Assembly: GCA_037179385.1 (NCBI GenBank)
Contig: CM074185.1
Span: 11,770,922-11,834,921 of the forward strand
Length of the DNA: 64,000 nt
Reading direction: 5' to 3'
Source of the DNA: Holothuria scabra
Taxonomy: Eukaryota > Echinodermata > Holothuroidea > Aspidochirotida > Holothuriidae
Of the stretch, positions 12,801 to 26,300 are shown in pieces (the first letter of the stretch is position 1; each line of letters starts with the position of its first letter). The notes beneath the pieces are model-generated. The model saw only the letters and a list, made by a program, of their open reading frames with translations. It did not search any database and was not told where the DNA came from. A program made the position numbers and the translations under genes.

Positions 12801-14150
12801 AGTTCTAGCATTTTGAAGAAACTTGTATTCAAATCCAATGTGTGATTCTCAAGATATGGATGGGCAGGTAAAGTTGCCACATTTTCAACAAAAAGTGAAC
12901 AAAAAGTGAACACTTTAAAGTAAGCACAAATGGCATCATATGCTCGCATTTATGGGCAGTCTTTTGTTTTTCTTTACACCCACTTTTCAGATTTAAATGG
13001 AAATTTCACTACACTGTGTAGATGTAGTTCCCCTTTCACATAGGAAAATTACATTTTTGCTTTAACTTTCACTTTAACAAATGGCACATTGGAGAGGTAC
13101 AAGCAAGGGTCTAGCTCCCCAAGTCCCCAATGGGAAAATCTAACAAAGGTCACTATAACCATCACAAAGGATATATGGACACTGTTTTATTGTTGAAGGT
13201 AATTGACTTAGCCAATTCAGATAATTTTGTTGCATTCATGATGACCTCTAACACTTCAGAAGACTTATCTAGGGTAAGAAAGTTTTTCAAATCCAGACCA
13301 GATTCCTCTTCAGCTGCACAGCCCCCCTCTGTCTTCCCTGGGTTCACAGCACTACTCTTGTTTGTGTTTCAGGAGGAGACAGAGGGTGAGCCTTAGAGCT
13401 AAGGAGGAATCTAGTTTTAATTAGAAAATCTTTCTTTTCCCAAGTATAAAGCCTCTTAAGCGTTAGACGTGATATCATGAATCTACCAAGATTTATGAAT
13501 AAATTCTTAAAAAATCCTATAAAAAAGCACAGATTAGTTCATAAATATCCCACATACTGATTTTCTGTAGGAAATAGGTGGGTGTTTTTCAAATGTGTGA
13601 GCACTTTTGTGCAGGTACATAAATACATTAAAGAAGAAATGCAATCATCCTAGTTTGATTAGTGTAGTAGTCTAACATTTTGTATGATTGGCTCTTAAGT
13701 GTCATATGACAATATGTTTTACACTGAATTTAAAAATTATGAGAGTAACTGATTGGTGTACCTTTAGCATGCAATATTTTAAGTTCTGCAGTCTAAATTC
13801 TGCAATGACATGAAAGATAATTAAAAAGTGAAACATGAGGAAATCTGTTGGCTCTGGCACTTGTTTCAAAAGAAGTTTTGGATGACTGGTGAATCCCAGC
13901 AACACTAACAACATAAATAAAAAAGCAACACAGAGTTGATTTTTTCCATATCCATGCACTTTCCTTTCTGCCATTTTTAACCTTGCATAAGAAATGAGTG
14001 GCCATTTAAACACTGTGCACCCTCTGATAACACACAATATTGTTTGACATAGTGACACTCTTTTCAAAAAGTCATTTGGCAGCTGCCATTAAAACAGCTT
14101 ACATCTGATCCACAAAGGAGGAACAGGTTAGGTTAAAAGGAGTTTTACAG
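12801..14150. other. Intergenic; dispersed repeat fragments
   Basis: 12801-13000 is related to 23195-23690 (CAAAAAGTGAAC, TTTGTTTTTCTTTA words). 13670-13790 is related to 62125-62250 (GATTGGCT, a TCANATGACA word, AGTAACTG, ATGCAATAT in the same order). A 13130-13396 frame is present but not recognised. Confidence 0.45.
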
Positions 14151-14194
14151 TCCAGTTTTCAACCAATTTGTTCAAGTCAGGCCAGCCTTTTTTA

Positions 14195-15510
14195 TCTCAT
14201 CGCTCCGTGAGGCGGATGAGATATTGTAATCACTTTGCCTGTTGAGCTATAAATGGGAATGCCAGCTGAAATTGGCACTGTTGCCAAGGTAATGGTTGGT
14301 GCCCCAAGTTACTAGTCCAAGGGTCTAACCTAAGGTGGGGTCCCCCAAGGTAACCAAAACTCCAGTTCTGTGTGAGGGGTCAAAACGTGTCCCTGTTTGT
14401 GTGTGTGTGTGTGTTGGTGTGTATGTGTGGGTGTGTGAGTGTGTGTGTGAATTTTTGTTTTGCTAATATCTCCTAAACGGCTCAGCCGATTTTCTTCAAA
14501 CTTTGTAGGAAGGTACCCTAGGTGGAACCACTGTACATATTGCATAACCGGAAGTAAAGGTCAGAGGTCAAAGGTCAAATTTGGTGAAAATCATATATTT
14601 TACTATATTTCTGTAATGGAACATCGCACAGACATGAAACTTTGCACGTGTCATGAGAATATATAGAATTACCAAAATATATGGTTACAATGGCAACAGG
14701 TATCAAAGGTCACGTGATGGAAGGAGAAGTGTCTATTTTTAAGCAAAAAAAGAGGAAATTGTGACTCTAACTCCTCCTAGTGGGCTAGACTGATCTTTTT
14801 CAAACTTGGTGGGAAGGTACTCCAGGGTTAGAACTTGTGTCTCGCAGATTTCCGGAAGTGAAGGTCAAAGGTCATATTTTGATAATAATCATTTTGGGGG
14901 GATTTTTTGGTTGTATTTCTGGTCTTTTACCATATTTCTGTAAAGGAACATGGCATTGACGTGAAACTTTGCAGGTGTCATGAGGATATCTAGAACTACC
15001 AAAATGCATGGTTACCATGGCAACAGACATTAGAGATCACGTGATGGAAGTGGAAGTGTCTATTTTATTAATAGACTTTTAGAAACTTACAACTCAAACT
15101 CCTCCTAGTGGGCTAGACCGATCCTTTTCAAACTTGGTGGGAAGATACCCCAGGGTCTGAACTTGTGTCTCGCAGATTCCCGCAAGTGAAGGTCAAAGGT
15201 CAGAGGTCAAAGGTCAGATTTAGGTAAAATCATACTTTTGTCTGTATTTCTGTAATGAAACATCTGAGTGACATGAAACTTCGCACATGTCATGAGGATG
15301 ACCAGAACTACCCAAAAATATGGTTGCAATGGCAACAGACTCTGGAAGTGACGGCCTATGGTCAAAGGTCAAATTGAGTCAAAATCGTTTTTTTTGTACA
15401 TAATTTCAGGGGGAAACATTGCACCGACATGAAACATGAAATGTATAACAGGAGTGACATGTTCTGCCAAAATATTTCCTTGCCATGGCAACTCAGGTTT
15501 GAAATCCCAT
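14195..15510. repeat. Degenerate tandem repeat of about 300 bp rich in AGGTCA half-sites
   Basis: At least three units share TCAAACTTGGTGGGAAGGTA, GAACTTGTGTCTCGCAGATT, GTCATGAGGATATCTAGAAC and GGTTACCATGGCAACAG. Words such as GGTCAGAGGTCAAAGGTCA recur. It opens with a hairpin, ATCTCATC and GATGAGAT, at 14193-14222. A GT microsatellite lies at about 14398-14450. Confidence 0.75.
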
Positions 15511-16365
15511 AGCAGGAGGTCAAATGTACTGTTTTACTTCAAAACTGCTGGTTGTTGGCTTTTGTTTAAAGGTGGTGAAGATCGGTGCACGCGGAAGTGA
15601 CAATTTGACTTGCTCTTCGTTGTATTCAGGCAACTTTCATGTCGCATCCCCCGTAGAAATCTAAAGCGCAATATTTTCCGGGCGTGGACGTCAGCTCGAA
15701 GTCGTGAACTGTGGGCTAAAACACCGCGTTGCCCTGGCCACATCGTGTAATCTAAAGCTCCCTAATGACGCGTGTGGCCGCACGCAGTAGACTTCGTAAT
15801 GCGTGTGTGGTAGGATAGGCATGCCTATCTGATTGGTTAATCAGCTATCCAAATTTCTTGGTGTAACATGCGATGATACGGGGTTTGTTTGTCTCAGCCT
15901 TACTATAGGGAGCTTACGAGCGTTTAAAAGCCAACTAACGCAACCACCTTCTTGAGGACAAATGACACACATGGAAGCTAAGTAAAGAAACGAGGTGCGT
16001 GGCAGGATGTCTTTTAGAACAACTAGTGCGTCCCCTGAATTTGACCTTTTGACCTTTGGTACAAGCTCTTCACAGAGGTCATGTACCGACGTCACTGCAT
16101 TGTGCGTTTCTTCATTGTGCAACAATTGTTGCTATAGTTCTATCCTGCGCGTGTATCGGTAACACACCTACTGCGTATGATCAGTAACATCCTGTAAGCC
16201 AAATTAAAACATGCTGACGTCATTATTTTCACTTCTGGAACGCGTTTCTAGCACATCAAGTTTGGCATGAGGTTTTTGTAGCTAAAATCCCCAAAGGAGC
16301 TTGATATAATTAAGTCCCGCCTTTACTAGCAATGAGATCAGCAACTTCGCGGATTGCCCTCTTGT
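15511..16365. other. Intergenic, no gene recognised
   Basis: Less AT-rich than its surroundings, with a perfect 16-bp palindrome at 15814-15829. No homology recognised in any frame. Confidence 0.4.
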
Positions 16366-16540
16366 TTTCAGTTGTGGCTCACTGGCTTTGTTTTCCCTAT
16401 TTCATTGCTTATGCTGAGCACCAAGCACAATGGCAGTAGGTTCCGTTTTTAAAGTCTTCGGTATGACTCGGCCAGGACATGAACTCTCAACCTCCTGAGT
16501 GCACGTCTGATGCTGTAACCACTTGACCATGCAGTCATAG
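16366..16540 (-). mobile_element. tRNA-derived SINE
   Basis: On the minus strand: A box TGGTCAAGTGGTTACAGC, then a GGAGGTTGAGAGTTCATGTC B-box region, then a body with GTGCTTGGTGCTCAGCATAA and GGGAAAACAAAGCCAGTGAG. The same parts occur in order at 38308-38520 and 25407-25575. Confidence 0.75.
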
Positions 16541-16936
16541 TACAGTGAAGTCTGTTTGCAACTTTCATATGAACAGTTCAATACAAAAACCATTTGATTT
16601 CGGTATTGCACGACAAAATCACTTGCGTCTGACTTTGGTGTACTGTAAATGCAACATTAGAGTTTCATCTCATATCAGTTTAAAATCTCACTTCATCAAG
16701 AAGCCAAAACTTTTGTCACTGATCATGCTGTACACACAAAATGTTGTGTCCAAAACTCTGATCTTAGACATTATTTCCTTTTCCCTAGACCAATCCAGCA
16801 AGCAAGTAATGGTGAGGATCAATCAGCCTAATAACTTTGGTGTTCAATTTCGACTACCGATACTAAAGATGGCTGCAAACAACCTTAAACCCCATAATAT
16901 GTATATTAAGTTCAGGTTTTGAATTGAATACAACTA

Positions 16937-16942
16937 TTTATT
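16937..16942 (-). terminator. Candidate RABGGTB poly(A) signal
   Basis: AATAAA on the minus strand, about 250 bases past the RABGGTB stop codon. It is the first good hexamer I saw downstream; no transcript evidence is available, and the true 3'UTR could end elsewhere. Confidence 0.4.
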
Positions 16943-17191
16943 TTACAGGTAGATGACAGAAATGAGAAGGTGGACCCCACAAATGGCTGACAAATATTTG
17001 TATCACCTAGCAATGTAATGGTGTCCACCCTACTGGCTGATCCACAGTGCATAATGATCTATTGGGAGTACGGTAAAAGAAAATCCACAGCCATCCTATG
17101 AGCAGAAATGCTATATTGTTGCCATGACAACAAGTTTAGGACATTGGATATTGCACTTGTTCACCCTTGAACTTCCAAACTGTCTCCATCC

Positions 17192-17335
17192 CTATAATAG
17201 CTGGGTCCGGACTTCAGCACGAGTCAGTGTATCCTCTGGCATGCAGAATACTGGATTCACAGGCTTTATCTTGTCTTTGTAGCTACCAAGTAGAGAGAGA
17301 CCAGCGATTCCAAACAGAGTATGGAATGGATCCAC
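17192..17335 (-). CDS. RABGGTB: RABGGTB exon 9 (residues 286-332 and stop)
   Basis: The exon contributes 144 bp of coding sequence ending in TAG at 17192-17194; acceptor is a T-run then GACAG. It encodes [17 protein letters not shown] (zinc ligand H290), then [18 protein letters not shown] and a short C-terminus ending RTQLL. The tail after [10 protein letters not shown] is variable in the family, so its divergence from vertebrates is expected. Confidence 0.96.
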   Translation of the reverse strand: MDPFHTLFGIAGLSLLGSYKDKIKPVNPVFCMPEDTLTRAEVRTQLL

Positions 17336-20300
17336 CTGTCAAAAAAAATATGAATAACATCATGCTTCCAATGAAAAGAAAGTCCATTGAGCAAAACTTT
17401 AATGTCTATGAGTAAAAAAAGGAACTTATTCTAGAAAATTTGGTTGAAATTTTAAATCAAAATTGGGCATGTCTCTTTTGAGACATCAGCAAATGAAAGT
17501 AATTACATTTTAGACCCAAGGTACTGAAAGCTTGAGGCAAGCAGATCTGGAGCATTCATCACTTGCTCACATTAATAAGGCATACTTTGTACCCCTTGAT
17601 TTTTAAGTCTCTTATGTTGTCCTTTAAAAGCCAGATTAAAATTAATGTGATTTCACTTCCGAGTGACAGCTTGGTGTTTGTGCCCCTCATTGGGGCTAGA
17701 GTTGGCAGTTTTACCATGGGTGGTTTTTACCGGTAAAATCCGCCGTGGAAAAAGAGGTTTTTTCCCAACTCAGTGAAAAAACTGGTAAAAACTGGCTAAA
17801 ACCTATTGTGTTACATAAAATGGAACTTAAATACTGTAATTCTTAAGCTTTAAAACAAGTTTTTTATGTGCAGTTTTTTTTTCAAAGAGGACTTACTTCA
17901 AGTCGTGTTGATGGAAAATATAATTTTGCTGTTGTGTGAAAATACAGTTTGAACTTGCTTACATGTTTCACACATCTACTAGTCTGACATGTAATGAAAA
18001 CCGTTCACAAGTTTCAAATCAATCTCTAATAATCATGGTCTTCAACTTACATTTTAAGTTGTGTTTCTGATTTGTAAAAGTTGTTTAAATTTGGATCATA
18101 AATCTAAAGTTTTTAAAAATACTTTAGATTCTCAGTTTGTGTTGGTGACAATGTTGCTATTCTGAAATATTCAGTTTCCCATGTAGTAGCAGAATGGAAA
18201 GCAATGCCACAATTTTAGCAATAGTCCAGTAGAAGCAATGTTTGCATACCAATCTTGAAGCATCAACACTGACCTACAGTAATACTACATTTACAAATTT
18301 GTGTAAACATTAAAAGAAGTTAAAAAATAGAACAGTATAGAGATCTTAACCCACTCTCATTTGTTCTATGTAATACTGTATATACACTAGTTTATAGGTA
18401 CACCTATACACTACACCTTGCCTCACACTTGCATCCATGGGTTTTTTTTCTTTTTTACCAGTTTCTACTGATATTTACCATTTTTTACCACTGTCCGTGT
18501 AAAAACAGGTTTTTTCCAGTGAAAACCCAACCCTGAGTGGGGTGTTGCCGAGATTCCCACAAGGGGTGATCAAAGAAAACAAACAAACAAACAAACAGAC
18601 AGGGGCTCAATATTATGAATGGATGAATTAAAAATGATTCCACAAAATTTTTGAATAAACTCAAATTTTGGAATGAGCTGAAGGTGCAGGAGCATTTTGT
18701 AAATCCAAAAGATTTGCCAGTTTTGCAAATGTGAATAGTTCTAATATATAAACTGGCAAACTATACACTACAGATTGTCTACATATGAACTGCTTCCTAC
18801 ATATCTGGATAAGCTCCCAACATACGACAAATCATGAAATCACTAAAATTGTATGCAGGAATTGAATTGAACAAAAATGCAAAGCCATTGCTTCACAGTT
18901 TTCCATATCATTTGTAGTATTAGTATATTTTAAATACTAAAAGCAAACAGAACATTCTGACTTTTATGGATTTAAAGCTCAGAAAAAAGAACAGCTCCAC
19001 TAAATCAGAAAGGTCGGCAAATATGGCAATGGCAGGTAATTAACAATTGGGGTAAATGACTGATACAATTAAATAACCATCTACATCTAGTAGGTTTGAT
19101 CCAACAATTTAAAATTTTCTCCAATGAGCCTTCTTCATGAAAAAGAATATAGTTGGAATATAAATTTTTTATTTAAAAGATATCTTGTATGAAATTGCAA
19201 ATCACAGAACCTAACATTATTATTCTTTAAATGGTTGCACTCATGGTGACACATGAACATTAGAAGTTTAAGGACTTACAATGTCACCAGGTCTATCTGC
19301 AAAGCCCCCACTCTCATCATCTTGACATGCTAGGATGAACTTCTCCAGTTTGGACTTATCTATCCAGTGGATTCTACCAATGATTTTGAGAGATGCTAAG
19401 ACCCACCATGAGTAGCAGACATCTGGTAACTTCTCTGGTCGGCCTGTCAACAAAGTATGTTTCCTGTTACTGTACATTTATTCAACATGCTACTCAAAAG
19501 ATCTTCCCACATTACATGTATATCTCTATTACAGTTCTTTGCAGACAGATGTACCCTTATATTGGTTTAGTCCCAAGACACTCATGTTGATCTGGTCACA
19601 TGACACTCATGCTAGTTTGGTCACAGAACTATTATGTTGGTCTGGTCACGTGACAGTTGAGTAAAGCTATAGTAAGACAGGGATGATTCGCAACAGACCT
19701 GGGTTGGTCTGGTCACGTGACAGTTGAGTAAAGCTATATTTAGACAAAGATGATTCCTAACAGACCTGAGAGGACCACAAACACAAAAGGAATAATTTGT
19801 TTATATGGAGCAGAAGTTTTTGATAGACCCTTTTCCAAACAGCTGTCACAAAGCATTATGGGACAGCATGTACCAGTGTGCATCATTTATCACACCAGAA
19901 GATGAAAATACAAGAATGACACACACCAAAACACTATCCCTCAATTTTTTGTCATTGCTATTTGGAAAAGAGTCGATTGTGTTGAATTTACACAATTACT
20001 CCAAGATAATCAGAAGGCAGCTTCGATCATGTGACACCTGAGAAATCATTCTGTTATCCTGGGTGGATACTAGCAAAAAGTAAAAACTAGCCATAAACCT
20101 AATGCTCTTGAAAAGAAATGGCTCCCATTGAAATGTACTTTTTAAACCAAATCTATTCCTTCCTTTATTGCCATAGTTACCATCACCAAACACAGGCCTT
20201 CCCTGTCATCTTTTCCACTTTCCATGAATGGGATATCATTCCCTCCAATGCCCCATGGTCAAATCATCTACAGTACCTGAGACTGATTTCATTTCAAAGT

Positions 20301-23300
20301 CCTGTTTTTCTAGTGTCCAACATATGCCTATGCTGAGCACCAAGCACCATGGCCCAAATTATATCAACCCCCTCCCCACACCCCTTTTCTTCTCCCACCC
20401 TTAGAATCTACCTCTGACACTTTCACTTTTAACTTAAATTTTTATTTCAAAAAAACATTTTTAAAAGAGTTAAGTCATCATTCAGTTCTGATGGTAAATG
20501 AACCTCCTTAAAATTTTATTATTGACTTTTATTGACAAGAAAATTTTCTCCACAATACAATTATATCAAGTCCCTCCCATAATCCCTTCTCTACTCCAAT
20601 CCCTAAAAGATACATTTCATAATGATTTTCACAAAATACAGTAACTTTGTTAACGTACCAGAGTATGATAAATTCACCATCCAGTCCTCATGATTTCAAA
20701 AATACCTTCATGAAAATTACCTTTATATTCAATATTGCAATTATATTCACCACATTCCAACAGACACACAGGGCCAGAAGGTTTCCAACATCCCTTCACT
20801 TCTCCCACCTTAAAAAAGCCATCTTTGAGTTGGGTCCATGATAACATTTGACAAATTTGTCCTAAGTTTGCCAACTAAATGACAATCAGTCTTAGATAAA
20901 CCTGTGTACTCTAAACAAAAATAAATTTTTTACTAGTAAGTCGTTAACAATTCATTTTTAAAAACCAGTGAGATGCACTTTTTGGCATTATCTACAAAAC
21001 TGTTACAAGTCAGGATACCACAAAATTCATACATATTTTTAAAAGTTTGCATAACTATTGAACGTGACACTTTAAACAATCATACCAATTATCAGTATCA
21101 TCTCGTTGTATTACTGATAACATTAGACAGACTGTTGCTTTAGAACTATGTCAACCACAAATGCAGCGAATCAGGCACTTGGAGGAAAACCCTGGATTAG
21201 TATCAATTAACAGATGCAGCTGGAAGTCATTCAAGCATTAAACAAAGATATTAAGGAAGTAACCATTCTGCTGGCTGAAGTAAACAAACAATATTCCTGC
21301 ATAATGATAGGATGAGGCAGAGCATTACACGGAACATTTGTTTGGATTCCAGTTTTTAAGTGAGGTAATTCATGGTTTGCTAACGTCACAGGGTTTGTCC
21401 ATCTCGTCCAACTCTACATGCTTCTTTAAAAATACCAACTTTATACATTGCTTCCAGTGCAAACTTACCATTCAGTCTGCTTGATGGCAAATGGACCTTT
21501 TTAAAAATTTATTATTGAGATGAAAGATTGTCTTGGAGTTATGTCAACACTCTACCGACACCCATTCTCTGCTACCACCCTCCATAGAAAAATATATTAA
21601 ACAACTTTATAATTTTTATGGTGTAAGTTTTACAGCCAATTTTCCAACCTTCCAACCAATTGGTTCAAGTCAAGCTGGCCACAGCCTTTCAAACACTGGC
21701 TCGTTTTCCCTACTCCATTGCTTATGCTGAGCACAAAGCTCAATGGTCTCCTTCTGATGGCAACTGGACCTTCTTGAAAACCTACTGCTTACATGTAAAT
21801 TGTCTCCAGAATTATATCAACCCCCCTCACCCCAAAATTTTCTATTCCCACTCTTAAAAGAAAACTTTTGACAGCTATATACTTAAAACAATATAATATT
21901 GCTGCCAGAGTAAAATCACACTTCACCTCCTGGAGGCAAATGGACCCTCTTACATAAAAATTACCACATAAATTATATTAACCACCTCCCCACACCCCTT
22001 TTCTACTACGGTAACAGTCTTAAAAGAATACTTTCAATAACCTAATTATCAAAACATTTTTTATATTGCTACCAACTTTAACTCACCGTTAAGTCCTCCT
22101 GATGGCAGCTGTCTCTCACAAAGCCACCAACCCAGTAAATCTGCATCCACGTGATGAAGACTGTTGGTGATGGCCAACATCCCAACACAGCAGTATATCT
22201 ATGAAGAGGAAACGTCACCTAAGTCCATTTCAAGTTGAAAATGACAAATCCCACCATGTCTGAAGGATTCTTGTGGGAAAGGGTAAATTGCAGAATGCAG
22301 TAGCATTCTGAAATTTTCTCTTTTTCAAGTACAAACTCTAAACAAGGGTTTTCCAACATTTTGCTGCAATGAGCCACAGACTTTAAATGGTTCTGATGAA
22401 TATAACCGGCCAAGTGCCACACTTTTTTTTTTCAATTATCCATCCCAAAGCAACAAAATGCAACCATTGCACATGGGGAAATGATTCATTTCCATTGATA
22501 GAAAAGAAAGATGTTAGCAAAAAAGATGGTATTGAGCGGAATATTTGGGCAATACATTTTCCAGATTCCCCCTTAATTATTCTTCATTCAATTTGCACTA
22601 CAGATCATCTCTGCGGCCCACAGGCTGTTGGTTGGACAACCAGGCTGTAAAGCATTACTCCCTGTAACTTCTTCATAGGTAATTTCATTTTAGGCCTAGC
22701 CATTAATGTTACAAGCTCTCCAATGATGGGTTACAACCCAAATGCAGTTCACTAGATGTAGAGTATTCTGATGAGTAGTAAGCAGATCTGTGGTCACATA
22801 TGATTCCTAGACTAAAGGGGTCACCACAGTCACATATTCTCACAATTGACATTACGTACACTTGAAGAGGCCAAAGCTTTTATGGAACACCATTTGCAAT
22901 AACTTGCAAACCTATTTTGAGGCTGAGTGAGAACATTTGATCAGTGATTGGATAGTTCTGACCAAGTTGAGACACATGAGCAATATGCAGCATAGTAGCC
23001 TTCTCCATTTTAATAAAGATGCAGCTTAATCACTGGGTGGTGGGTAGCAGGGTGACAATGGCGTTTCCTGTCTATTATGGTAGCAAAATGTTTTGCAGTG
23101 GTGTTTTCAGTATTTGATGTTAGAGTGAAGCCATTGGGTAACATGTATTAGAGAATACTCCTCTTAAAAAAATAGTTCAGAGCAGAATTTATTTTTTATA
23201 AGTTAAAAAGGAACATATTCCAATTGCTCTTGTGAAAGTTAAGTTAATTTCCTATGTTCTGTTCTCACAATATTAGCAATTAAAGTTGACCCGTTTTCTA

Positions 23301-26300
23301 CAAAAAGTGAACTTGTAGCGAGAAGGTGTGATGTCATGGATTCCCATTGTTGGCCAATGTTTTGTTTTTCTTTATTTTTTATCCTATTAGTTTAACTTTG
23401 AATTGATCAAGGATGTTATCTTGCCCCTAAAGCATCTAAAACATTTTAATTTCCACTGCTCAGAATGCACCTATGGTATCAACATATCAGAGTTTATTTC
23501 AAAGAATTGGTGGTCAAAACATTTTCCACCAATGTGAATCCATGACATCACATCTGCTTGCTTGAAGTTCATTTTATGCTAAAAATTCGCCACATTCAAC
23601 TGCTCTTATCTCGAGAGCCGAACAAGTGAGATGAACAAAAATTTCACCAGAATGCCAAGAATTCCTCTGTTCCTCTTTAACATATCAAAAAATAATTTGG
23701 CTACAGTTTCTTTAATCTGACTGGAAGGTTGGAGGTCACTTGCCATTTGGTTATTTGACACAACTACCCATTACCCAGCTGTGTTACTCTTCCTGTTCGA
23801 GTCAAGCATAATACATAGTGTTAGGTCCTTGAATCAAATTTTGACCGAGATCTGGCCTTTTTTTTAGAAAACTGAAGTTCAGAGATATAACATTTTCCTT
23901 TTGTGTGATAGAGTGAATCATTTAATTAGTTCAAACATGAAATTGTGTTTCATTCAATTTCACTTTGCCTCAGTAAATATGACAATCACTCCTTAAACAA
24001 GTGAAATAATTAATCCATACTATTACACTCATAAATATTCATTATTTGTATAAAGACCTTAACTCTTACCTGACCAGAATGAGACTCAGATCCAGGTCTG
24101 ACTCCAAATCCTCCATCAAAATTTTTACAGGAAACAACATACGCAACAGCTTTATCAACATTTATGGAATCTAACCGTTTCTGTAGAAAAGACAAATGAA
24201 ACCTTGAGTTAAAGTAGCCTTACTAATAACAAATAGATATTTTCCAAAAGTTAGCTTGTTGAGTCCATTATTGAAAATACTAGGCAAATCAAGGTATATA
24301 TTTCAACATTTGGTGAAAATTATTTCATAGGGTCAAAATCCTCTGCAAAAATGTTTAAAGCCTCCAGAGTAAATACACCTTTGAAAAAAATTCTGAAAGA
24401 TGGGACAGCCACTTGTTTCATGAAGAGACCCATTATAATGAATACTTATAGTATAAGCTCCTATTAAATCTCCCATGAGCAGTGACTTAACCTCAAAACA
24501 CACTGCAAACCACAAACATAAGTGTTTTTTTTTTTTTTTTTTGTTAACAAGGGAAGCAATTTAACCCCTGCTACGTACACACCAAACACTCTGTTTTCGC
24601 AGAGGTTACTGTGCGCCCATAGGCTATGCAAAATTCCTTGAGGGGCAGTTTAAAAATTATTGACTTCATAGAGTGCTGAATCAACTGATAGCATGTGGTG
24701 CATTGACCATCTGAAAATCTCAGGGAATAGCTGTCTCTCCCTCAGGGCTGCAGCTCTGTACATCACAAAGAAAATTATTTTAAAGGATGCTGTTCCTCCA
24801 AAGGCCTTCCACCTGTTTGCTCTTCTATTGTTGGAATTATAATCCTTCCAAACAAAGCCAACTGTCTGGTGAAATATTACTTTTTCCAAAGTCCTCCCAA
24901 CCCTCTGGCAAAGGGCCGTTTGGCGAAACCAAACTTGCAACTGCTTCCCGAAGAAGCTATATGTCCACTTAAGGACAACACTTGACCAATATTACCAAGT
25001 TCTACAATGGAAAAACTCACCACTGGAACTTTTGTACACATGGTATACAACAGAAGGTGATTTAAGTACAATAAGTTGTAGTTTGTTGTCCATATGCAAA
25101 TGATGTCTTTTGTTATGCACCCCATTATGTATTTCAGGTCTGATTACCTTCTAGCTTGAGCCCCCTCCCTCCCCTCCCCTCCCTTATTATATATATTATT
25201 TGTTCTGCCTCCTTTGGTGATCATTTCGGTTGTAAATGGTAACACATCTCAGGTTTAATTTACTATCACCCCAGTTGTAACAGCTAACACATCTTGTGAC
25301 AATTTACATGTTTACAGTCAAAAATGAACTTTGAACAGTTCAAAATTATCACATCATGGCAGTAGAATGCTTAGTTTCTCTTCATGAGAAATGAGCTGCA
25401 CAATCAATAGGTTAGAAGATCCAACTTGCAACTGGAGGTCCATGTCATATTAAAGACTTTAACTATAGAACCATCTGTAATTGTGCTTGGTGATCACCAC
25501 AAGCAATCAAGCAGGGAAAACAGGCCAGTGACAAATAACTGCAAAAAAGGCTGTGGCCCACAAAACTTAAACCACAGACTTCCTATACATGGACAGTACA
25601 TGCACGGTACATTGTGGCTACTGTACGTGTTAGAAAAAGCACACCAAGATGGCCTTCTGCTATGTTTTTGTGTGAAAGTTTGGACTTGTTCAAGTATGCT
25701 GCCATATTTTGCAAGAAAGTTGAAATATTTTTCAAATATGGCAAGGTAGGGTCAAAATCCCTTTACTAATTGCAGGAATATGATATTTCCCCCCTCCCCC
25801 CGCAAGTTAAACTTTTGCTTAAAATATTACAGAGTCATCATCAAATCAGACGATTTATAGCTTCACGGCGGCCATCTTGGGGAGCCTTTTTTGTCTCAGT
25901 CTGTGGCGACCAGCTACGGATAGGACCTACTGTACACATCACATGCTATGTCAATGTATATAAGTCTGTGAGTTAAACTGATTGGTTAGCAGCTAAGTTG
26001 TAGAACCTCATAGGACTAACTGACTAACTAAGTAAACTAACTAAATTTACATGGAAGTTTTGATGTTGGAGTTTTTTTAACTCATTTTATGGTAAACAGG
26101 AAATAAGACAATCAAAACCACCTGTACTTACTTCTATTCAACCATTCTATACACCATCAACTACACACTTACTTGAATGGTGCATTTTCACTGAAGATGT
26201 GAAAATTGAAGGGAAAAAACTAACAATTTCTCCACAAGCCTTTAATTTGATAAAGATGTTAGGCTGGAATTGCATTTTCACAAATAAGAGGTACTCAATT

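Noticed and set aside
13130..13396. Frame with a possible last exon (TTTGTGTTTCAG then a short acidic end and stop)
   Set aside because: I could not recognise the protein or find companion exons on either strand; it is kept only as a note.
13702..14067. 121-codon minus-strand frame with a hydrophobic stretch
   Set aside because: It overlaps a dispersed repeat also found at 62125-62250, and the hydrophobicity follows from T-rich composition.
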